Assembly: GCA_002451555.1 (NCBI GenBank)
Contig: DKCU01000045.1
Location: 1-12,427 of the forward strand
From: Candidatus Segatella albertsiae
GTDB taxonomy: Bacteria > Bacteroidota > Bacteroidia > Bacteroidales > Bacteroidaceae
Length of the DNA stretch: 12,427 bases
Direction of reading: 5' to 3'
A model generated the notes under the pieces. The model saw only the letters and a list, made by a program, of their open reading frames with translations. It was not told the DNA's origin and ran no database searches. Below, in pieces: positions 7,241 to 12,427 of the stretch (its first letter is position 1; each line of letters starts with the position of its first letter). The position numbers and the translations under genes are program-made.

Positions 7241-7867
7241 ATGGGATTTCTTGAAGATAAATGCATATTAGACTTGATAACGGATGACATTCTTACCGAG
7301 TGTCATCCGTTTGTTTGTGGCGATGATGACATGGATGAATTCTTTGCCAAAGACGCATTAACTTATACCCACTATAAAATGGGAAAATCTTATTGCTTCC
7401 GATTAAAAGACGATCCACAGAATATAGTAGCTTGCTTCACCATATCAAATGATAGCATTCGTATATACGATTTACCAAGCAGCAGACGTAATGCTATGTG
7501 GGGAATAACTCATAGAGAAAAAATGCTCACCAGATATCCAGGTGTCCTTGTGGGAAGATTAGCCGTCGCAACTAAGTTTTCCAATAAAGGCATTGGCTCA
7601 GAGGTTTTGGATTTTATCAAGATGTGGTTTATAGATGATACTAACAAGACAGGCTGCAGATTTGCGATTGTTGATGCCAAAAACGAGCCCAATGTTTTAC
7701 GCTTTTATGAGAAAAACAATTTCAAAACTTTATTCCCTAGAGAAATTGACGAAATGTTCTATACAAAGCCTCCCAAAAGCGAAGAAGAAAGAAAAGAACA
7801 ACAAAAGAATCCTCGTCCGTTAAAAACGAGACTGATGTTTTGTGATTTGCTAGCCGATTCCCTATAA
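7241..7867 (+). CDS. GNAT-family N-acetyltransferase, possible toxin
   Basis: The 208-residue protein has the GNAT fold: motif A GVLVGRLAVATKFSNKGIGSEVL (101-123) with the acetyl-CoA pyrophosphate loop around NKGIGS, and the motif B tail LRFYEKNNF (153-161) with Tyr156 in the usual general-acid position. The N-terminal FVCGDDDMDEFFAKDA resembles the F-x-C-G-x-x-x-L-D-x-F-L start of the GNAT proteins that act as tRNA-acetylating toxins (TacT/AtaT group). The C-terminal 30 residues are rich in Lys, Glu and Pro and end in the hydrophobic LMFCDLLADSL. It follows a small gene by 4 nt under a common promoter, which supports a toxin-antitoxin module. An ordinary small-molecule or protein acetyltransferase remains possible, because substrate cannot be read from the sequence. 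Confidence 0.85.
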   Translation: MGFLEDKCILDLITDDILTECHPFVCGDDDMDEFFAKDALTYTHYKMGKSYCFRLKDDPQNIVACFTISNDSIRIYDLPSSRRNAMWGITHREKMLTRYPGVLVGRLAVATKFSNKGIGSEVLDFIKMWFIDDTNKTGCRFAIVDAKNEPNVLRFYEKNNFKTLFPREIDEMFYTKPPKSEEERKEQQKNPRPLKTRLMFCDLLADSL

Positions 7868-7894
7868 AACAAGAAAGTGGAATAGGCTCATTTT

Positions 7895-7998
7895 CCCTTC
7901 ACCCTTCACCAAATCCTCTAAAACCTCTGTGTTTATCGGCATTTAGAGGGGTGAAGGGTGCTAGATGCCCCTTCACCCACCCTTCACCACCCTTCACC
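7895..7998. repeat. Intergenic element with CCCTTCACC repeats and a long hairpin
   Basis: This fills most of the 151-bp gap between two convergent genes. CCCTTCACC occurs at 7902-7910, 7969-7977, 7980-7988 and 7990-7998, a related copy CCCTTCACC overlaps at 7895-7903, and an inverted copy lies at 7950-7958. CACCCTTCACC (7900-7910) pairs with GGTGAAGGGTG (7950-7960) and CCTCTAAA (7915-7922) with TTTAGAGG (7942-7949), forming a two-part stem with a 4-nt bulge and a 19-nt loop. It may act as a shared terminator or be a dispersed intergenic repeat. There is no T run directly after the stem, so a simple intrinsic terminator is not shown. Confidence 0.75.
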
Positions 7999-8018
7999 TT
8001 TTTCTGGAGTATGTTTTT

Positions 8019-8522
8019 CTAATTTTGCAAGAGTTCCTGAAGTTTATCTTCTATCACGATTGCTGATTCTTGATGACACATAAACTCAAACAACTCTTGG
8101 TCTATCTCTGCATAAGCAAAGTCAGTGCGTAATGCCTTGACACTCGAATAATATTTCTTCTCATCACCAACCTCTTCCCTTTTGACCAACTTCCAAAAGG
8201 ATTCACTTTGCAAATGGTAATAGGGATTCTCTATGCTGCACTTGAAAGGATAACGAGGGGCGACATCCATAGCCAAGCCTTCCGCAACGATAACACTCGA
8301 TTTTGTATTGGGTTCCCCGATGTACTCTCGCCACAATCTTTTAAACTCAGCAACCAGTTCATCTGAAAGCTGGATATGATTGTTCTCCAAGCTCCCTCGC
8401 TTATACAAGTTCAAGATTGCTAATAGCAACAGTGGCTTGTGCGGAGCTTTTACGCCCCGCATCACTGCCCGATTCATCTTGCCTAAAGCCGCAAGATAGT
8501 AATCTAAAGTTCTCTCCTCCAT
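8019..8522 (-). CDS. Stand-alone sulfur-binding-domain (SBD)-like protein, no nuclease
   Basis: The 167-residue product resembles the N-terminal domain of ScoMcrA-like restriction enzymes that binds phosphorothioated DNA. Visible matches are YYLAALGKMNRA, APHKPLLLLAILNLY (26-40), IQLSDELVAEFKRLW (50-64), RYPF (90-93) and PYYHLQSESFWKLV (100-113). In the nuclease members this domain is followed by an HNH domain; here the protein ends right after it and no H-N-H pattern is present. ATG 8522 is chosen over TTG 8555 because it forms TGATG with the stop of the upstream gene, which suggests translational coupling. The gene is the last of the Dnd-like operon, so it probably reads phosphorothioate marks for the neighbouring ATPase. 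Family assignment is by motif recall; the functional role is inference. An unrelated DNA-binding domain of similar shape is the alternative. Confidence 0.75.
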   Translation of the reverse strand: MEERTLDYYLAALGKMNRAVMRGVKAPHKPLLLLAILNLYKRGSLENNHIQLSDELVAEFKRLWREYIGEPNTKSSVIVAEGLAMDVAPRYPFKCSIENPYYHLQSESFWKLVKREEVGDEKKYYSSVKALRTDFAYAEIDQELFEFMCHQESAIVIEDKLQELLQN

Positions 8523-10120
8523 CAAATCAAATGAGTAACCTTGATTTTCTTCCAATGCTTGCCGATACCCAGCATCATAGCTTGCGAATCCTTGGTTATC
8601 AACTCACCTTTCTGCAATCCCGCTATCGCTTGCTTCAATTCCTGCAAAGCCATTCCGCTTACGCCAAACAAGTCTTTCAAAACGCCATCATTCTGCTGTT
8701 GCTGTTTCATGATGAGCGGATACTGCGCATTGGCGTAAAAGTCGAAGTGCTTGCTCTTGAACGAGTCCATGTTCTGGGTGGCGAGGATGATGCTCATGCC
8801 CTTGTTTCTGCCCACAGCAATCAAGTTTTGCAACGGCTTGTTCTCAAACCCAAGCATATAGTGAGCCTCATCGATGATGGTGAAATGACGAAGTTCTACC
8901 CTCTCGTCGTTTACAGCTTGTGGCAGCAATTGTTCATAGATGTTGTTCAATTTGGAAATCACAAAATAGACGATGGCTCTCGCCATGATGCCATCCTTCT
9001 CAAATTGTCCGAGATTGATGATATAGCAACCTTTTACCAAGTCTATATGGTCTTCCTCCGAAAAAATGTTGTTGCGTATCAACTGGCTCAACACAGACTT
9101 CACACTATCCATATCATCTCGCTTCTTCTCAGGCATCAGCATCGTATAATGGTCGAATACTTCCTGAAAAGTGATGGGCTTTTGATTCTTCGCCTTGTAA
9201 GCATTGATGATGGCCTCGCTCAGTCGGTTGTCCATCAGCGCTCCTATCTTGGCAGAAGATATGGCGCAGATGGCATTTGCCAAGGTCGTGGAATACAAGT
9301 GGATTTCATTGATAGGCCTGCCCGTGAAGTCCTTGAAAGGCGTAAAAGGCAACGGCTTCTCCATCGGATTCAAGACAGCCGATGAATCTGTGGCAAACTT
9401 GGCGAGCCAGTCGGCATGGGCTGGATCGGAGAACTCTCCCTTGTAGTCGAACAAGAGGAAGTTTACTGGATAGTAAGTGTCAGCCGAAGCCATTCTGATT
9501 TGATTGATGAGAACTGCCAAAAGATTAGACTTACCCGAACCTGTCGTACCAGCTACCAATATCTGCGTATTGGCGATGGCAGTGCTGTTGATGTCAAGGG
9601 CAGCGTCCATACCATCCTCATATTGACCGATGTAAAGGTTCAACTCAGGAATGTCCATCAGCGACTTGCCACCTCTCAACGGACTATAGTGCAACCATTC
9701 GTCGATGCCACCTTCTTGCATCAAAACTTGCTTGCCTCTCATCATCTCGCTATAGAGAACCTTACTCAAGAAGGTAGAGTTTTGCCAATCGGCATCCACG
9801 TCACAATATCTCATCTTGATGAGAGCGACGAACACGTCCTTGATATTCGACTTCGTAAAGAAGGAATTGCCTAATGGTTGCATTCCTGCCGATGTCTGCA
9901 GCTCTTCCACCTTCGCCCTGCTTCTTGGAGCCTTGTCACTCAATCCCACCAACAGACAGATACGCATCACGGTGGTAAAGTTCAGTACCACAGGTCTTAC
10001 ATCATCCGAATAGTCGGAAAGATTCAGATGTTGCTCGATGGCATACTTCACCTCCTCCAACTGCTCATGAGTCCCTTCCAGGATTCTCATTCCTTCCAAC
10101 TGTATATATTGTACGTTCAT
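8522..10120 (-). CDS. DndE-like domain fused to HerA-type hexameric ATPase
   Basis: The 532-residue protein has two parts. Residues 44-130 follow the DndE pattern: a helix VLNFTTVMRICLLVGLSD, then LGNSFFTKSNIKDVFVALIKMRY, and SEMMRGKQVL, like the F-x-x-x-T-L-x-G-E-Y-D-x-x-Y-x-A-L-I and H-I-x-R-G-V segments of DndE, a small protein needed for DNA phosphorothioation. Residues 160-520 are a HerA/FtsK-type motor: Walker A GTTGSGKS (191-198), LLFDYKGEF (222-230), Walker B TIIDEAH (414-420), IILATQNMD (444-452). Separate DndE proteins are about 110-120 residues, so this is a fusion. It begins 4 nt after the dndD-like stop and ends in TGATG with the SBD gene, so all three are likely translated together. 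HerA motors translocate DNA for nucleases; no nuclease is seen here. The HerA part is certain, the DndE part probable. Confidence 0.82.
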   Translation of the reverse strand: MNVQYIQLEGMRILEGTHEQLEEVKYAIEQHLNLSDYSDDVRPVVLNFTTVMRICLLVGLSDKAPRSRAKVEELQTSAGMQPLGNSFFTKSNIKDVFVALIKMRYCDVDADWQNSTFLSKVLYSEMMRGKQVLMQEGGIDEWLHYSPLRGGKSLMDIPELNLYIGQYEDGMDAALDINSTAIANTQILVAGTTGSGKSNLLAVLINQIRMASADTYYPVNFLLFDYKGEFSDPAHADWLAKFATDSSAVLNPMEKPLPFTPFKDFTGRPINEIHLYSTTLANAICAISSAKIGALMDNRLSEAIINAYKAKNQKPITFQEVFDHYTMLMPEKKRDDMDSVKSVLSQLIRNNIFSEEDHIDLVKGCYIINLGQFEKDGIMARAIVYFVISKLNNIYEQLLPQAVNDERVELRHFTIIDEAHYMLGFENKPLQNLIAVGRNKGMSIILATQNMDSFKSKHFDFYANAQYPLIMKQQQQNDGVLKDLFGVSGMALQELKQAIAGLQKGELITKDSQAMMLGIGKHWKKIKVTHLI

Positions 10121-10123
10121 AAC

Positions 10124-12139
10124 TTAGAAATCATAAATTTGTAATCCGAAGTAATCCTCGCTCACGGTGGTACATTGCTGTTCCTGGTCACGATGCAAGG
10201 TATAGGTTCTTGCCACGTATGCCACGATTTTCTTGAAGTCGGTCTCGGTAGTTATCTCCGTGTCGGTACTGAGCAAGATGGTTTGGTGAGCCAAATCTGG
10301 GAAGTATCGGTTGATGATGACCTCACGGCTTTCCTTGTCGAGCACACCCATCACGGTGTCTATCATCACAGGTGGATCGTAATCGCCCAACTCATACAGC
10401 ACCTTCAACAATACCTGCATCACAGTTTGCTTGGCACCAGCGTTCAACTGGCTCAGATATATCTCGTTACCATTCTTATGGAACATCTTGAAAGAGATTT
10501 CGTCAGAGTCGTTTGCAGACAGCTCCACCCTACCGATGTAGCCTGCATAAATCACCAAGTTGATGTTCAACTGCTCCTTCATCATACGCTCGATATTGGC
10601 TTTCTTGGCTTGCAACAACTTACGTGACAAAGCCTTGAAGAAGTTTGGCAACTTACAGAGCATATCATATTGTGGGTCTGGCACTTGCGGCATATCATAG
10701 TCGTAAGTAGAGATTTTCTTTTCCAGTTCCTTGATGGCAGTCTTCTTGTCAGCCATCTTCGTCTTTAGTTCACCTATCTTGCGGTCATTGGCTTCATAAA
10801 GTTCGATGATACTATAGTCGCTGCCCGACAAGGCACGCTTGTATTCCTCCAACTGCTCCATTTTCTTCGGCATCTCTTCCAATTCGAGATTCAAGTTCTC
10901 ACGTCGCTCGCCCAAGGCAAGGTAAGGATTGGAATAAGACTGCTGCACGAGATTCTTCAATACAGCCGTATCCTTATCACTCAGATATCCATACTTGTCG
11001 TTGCATTCCTCACTGTCATCTTGAGCCCTCTTGATTTCGGTGACAATCTCCGAGATAGGCACCTCGCCTATTTGCGGATATTTCTCTTCGATGAGTCGCA
11101 CCACCTCCTGGGTTATCTTCTCTATCTGTTGGTCGTTGAGCACATTTCCTCTAGCCGAAGCCACCTCTTCCTTCTCGTTCAGGATGAGTTCCACCTCGGT
11201 GCTGATGACATTGGCGAGTTTCGGCATGAAGACTTTTAACTCCAATTCCTTGGATACAGCCTCAGCATCTTGGCGATAATCCTTCTCCTTGGCATGATAA
11301 CCGTTGATGCTCTCCTCTATTTGACGCATCTTGTCACGAATCACCTCATCGGAGTTTCTTCCATCCTTCAGTTGCTCATATTGCTGCTTATGGTCGTTGG
11401 CATAGTTCAACGCCTCGTTATATTCATCGTTGAGCCCTGCCAATTCCTTTTCCATCTCCACCTTCTGCTTGGTCAACTTCGTGTATTCAGCACGGAGGTT
11501 TTCATTCTCCAACCGCTCGGCTTTCTTCTCGGCAAGATAAGTGGAGGCAGCGTTTTCCAACTGGGTGTATTTATTGAAGCCCATCACCGAGTTGATGTTC
11601 TTCATGATGAGCTTGTTGATTTGCTCTTCCTTCACGAGGTCGGAGGTCTTCATCGCATCAAACAAGAAGTAGTTGCTCAATTCCGCTGGCAGATTGGCAG
11701 AGATAATCTTGTTGACGATGGCTTCATTGGTACTGCGCTGAATAGCCGTAGAGCCAGAGCCATAAGTATATTTGTTGCCATTCATATTGAGTTCCACACT
11801 CTCCAGCACCCTACCTCCCGAAAAGAGATAAGCACGGCAAAGGCGATAAGGAGTCTCCTGTCCCAAGACCACGCCAGAGAAAGTTATCTCCAGCTTGATG
11901 CTCTTGCCCTCGATACCACATTCGTTCTTCACGCCCGAATTGAAGATTTCCTCAAACTGCCGCTTGTTGGTTATCTTCAATCCATAGAGCGCATGGTAGA
12001 TGGCATCGAAGAGTGTTGTCTTACCGCAACCATTGGCACCGCCAATCAAGATGATAGGTCTATCAGCCGTCACCTCCAGGTTCAAGTCCAGGTTGCGGTA
12101 AGTCTTGTAATTCTCTATTTTGATACACTTTAGTTTCAT
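10124..12139 (-). CDS. dndD: DndD-like SMC/Rad50-type ATPase
   Basis: The 671-residue protein has the DndD layout: ATP-binding head halves at both ends with long coiled coils between (about residues 195-300 and 410-480). The N-terminus MKLKCIKIENYKTYRNLDL is followed by Walker A GGANGCGKTT (33-42, Lys40) and FDAIYHALYGL. The C-terminal half has the signature region LNAGAKQ (565-571), Walker B MIDTVMGVLD (592-601) and the switch ILLSTDTEI (621-629). The tail TTVSEDYF near the end is typical of DndD. DndD supplies the ATPase in DNA phosphorothioation and helps DndC and DndE. The signature reads L-N-A-G-A where L-S-A-G-E is usual, so it is a divergent member. It lies between a small protein gene and the DndE-HerA fusion, 3 nt before the latter; its start codon is in a 19-bp tandem repeat. 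Other SMC-like defence ATPases are the alternative. Confidence 0.85.
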   Translation of the reverse strand: MKLKCIKIENYKTYRNLDLNLEVTADRPIILIGGANGCGKTTLFDAIYHALYGLKITNKRQFEEIFNSGVKNECGIEGKSIKLEITFSGVVLGQETPYRLCRAYLFSGGRVLESVELNMNGNKYTYGSGSTAIQRSTNEAIVNKIISANLPAELSNYFLFDAMKTSDLVKEEQINKLIMKNINSVMGFNKYTQLENAASTYLAEKKAERLENENLRAEYTKLTKQKVEMEKELAGLNDEYNEALNYANDHKQQYEQLKDGRNSDEVIRDKMRQIEESINGYHAKEKDYRQDAEAVSKELELKVFMPKLANVISTEVELILNEKEEVASARGNVLNDQQIEKITQEVVRLIEEKYPQIGEVPISEIVTEIKRAQDDSEECNDKYGYLSDKDTAVLKNLVQQSYSNPYLALGERRENLNLELEEMPKKMEQLEEYKRALSGSDYSIIELYEANDRKIGELKTKMADKKTAIKELEKKISTYDYDMPQVPDPQYDMLCKLPNFFKALSRKLLQAKKANIERMMKEQLNINLVIYAGYIGRVELSANDSDEISFKMFHKNGNEIYLSQLNAGAKQTVMQVLLKVLYELGDYDPPVMIDTVMGVLDKESREVIINRYFPDLAHQTILLSTDTEITTETDFKKIVAYVARTYTLHRDQEQQCTTVSEDYFGLQIYDF

Positions 12140-12190
12140 GACTTCTCGATTATTTCATGATTACTCGATTACTTCAATCACTTCTTGATT
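12134..12190 (-). repeat. 19-bp tandem repeat covering the dndD-like start codon
   Basis: Read on the minus strand, TAATCGAGTAATCATGAAA (12171 to 12153) is followed directly by TAATCGAGAAGTCATGAAA (12152 to 12134), with two mismatches in 19. The second copy contains the ATG AAA that opens the dndD-like gene; the first contains an identical but out-of-register ATG AAA. A decayed third unit (AATCAAGAAGTGATTGAAG, 12190 to 12172) covers the stop codon of the small upstream gene. The array fills the 38-nt gap between the two genes. Confidence 0.82.
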
Positions 12191-12402
12191 TCCTTAAGAG
12201 CCTTCTTGAGGATTCTCGTCACCTTCTTATCCTCCAAGTTCGGCTCGTTCTGATTATTACGCTCATCATGGAAAGGCTTCAGGATGCAGTCCTTGAACCA
12301 GTCTGCATCGATGCCTTCCGACTGGCAAGCACTCTCGATGAGCTGCATATCCTCCTGCCGGATACCATAATTGAGAAATGTTCTGTCCAGGCTTTTCTTC
12401 AT
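12178..12402 (-). CDS. Small 74-aa Dnd-operon protein
   Basis: The product (74 residues) starts MKKSLDRTFLNYGIRQEDMQ and has a helical body, LIESACQSEGIDADWFKDCILKPFHDERN, then a Lys-rich tail (KKVTRILKKALKEIKK). It resembles small proteins of about 70-75 residues annotated in databases as DNA modification system-associated, found beside dndC and dndD homologues; this is from memory of the pattern, not from a search. ATG 12402 is preceded by GAAGG-T and by an in-frame TAA a few codons upstream, so the start is well supported. It lies 38 nt before the dndD-like gene on the same strand. A role as adaptor between the sulfur-transfer enzyme and the ATPase is inference. Upstream sequence (12403-12427) shows no promoter within the 25 nt available. 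Confidence 0.72.
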   Translation of the reverse strand: MKKSLDRTFLNYGIRQEDMQLIESACQSEGIDADWFKDCILKPFHDERNNQNEPNLEDKKVTRILKKALKEIKK

Positions 12403-12427
12403 ACCTTCATTATATAGTTACACCTTA

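Noticed and set aside
7868..8018. Insertion sequence or attachment site between the convergent genes
   Set aside because: There is no transposase or integrase in the window and no flanking target duplication that I can see; only spacer repeats are present.
8523..8555. TTG start extending the SBD-like protein by 11 residues
   Set aside because: The ATG at 8522 forms a TGATG overlap with the upstream stop and begins close to the conserved domain; TTG is a weaker choice.
8417..9385. 322-codon open frame on the + strand opposite the HerA and SBD genes
   Set aside because: The minus strand holds clear Walker motifs over the same bases; the + strand translation shows no domain.
11270..12133. 287-codon open frame on the + strand opposite the dndD-like gene
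   Set aside because: Leu/Val-rich low-complexity translation produced by the reverse of coiled-coil codons; the DndD motifs are on the minus strand.

Overview
The window looks like a chromosomal segment from a Bacteroidota bacterium, most likely a Bacteroidales of the Prevotella/Segatella type. The clues are the TAnnTTTG -7 boxes with TTTG-like -33 elements at 5291-5322 and 6986-7017, mostly weak or absent Shine-Dalgarno sequences, an AAA-ATPase/PD-(D/E)XK protein of a kind abundant in that phylum, and short-period tandem repeats in the gaps between genes. Genus is an inference; no rRNA or marker gene is present.

Left part (1-5163, + strand): a tetrapyrrole operon, hemA (3' part only) - a three-domain HemC/SUMT/HemD fusion - hemB - hemL. 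Together these carry charged glutamyl-tRNA through glutamate-1-semialdehyde, ALA, porphobilinogen and uroporphyrinogen III to precorrin-2, the entry to siroheme and cobalamin; nothing here commits to protoheme. The HemC part of the fusion lacks domain 3, the domain that carries the dipyrromethane-cofactor cysteine in known HemC enzymes. The junction to SUMT is encoded by a heptamer tandem repeat, and the HemD part contains an AT-rich island. The operon closes with a 23-bp tandem repeat and a clear intrinsic terminator at 5256-5293.

Middle part (5291-7867, + strand): two separately promoted accessory units. The first is a single gene for an AAA-ATPase-like/PD-(D/E)XK nuclease-fold protein. The second is a two-gene unit of a 58-aa protein and a GNAT acetyltransferase, which resembles a GNAT toxin-antitoxin pair. 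A convergent intergenic element rich in CCCTTCACC repeats with a long hairpin (7895-7998) separates this from the next operon.

Right part (12402 down to 8019, - strand): a compact operon of phosphorothioate (Dnd)-type DNA modification or defence genes. In transcription order these are a 74-aa small protein, a DndD-like SMC-type ATPase, a protein with a DndE-like N-terminus fused to a HerA-type hexameric ATPase, and a stand-alone domain resembling the sulfur-binding domain (SBD) of ScoMcrA-type restriction enzymes but without a nuclease. The last three genes are separated by 3 nt or overlap (TGATG), so they are probably co-translated and may work in one complex. The sulfur-transfer gene dndC, if present, should lie just beyond 12427. 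This operon is the most interesting part of the window: a possible compact Dnd variant in which sensing (SBD), DndE and a motor (HerA) are packaged in two adjacent genes.
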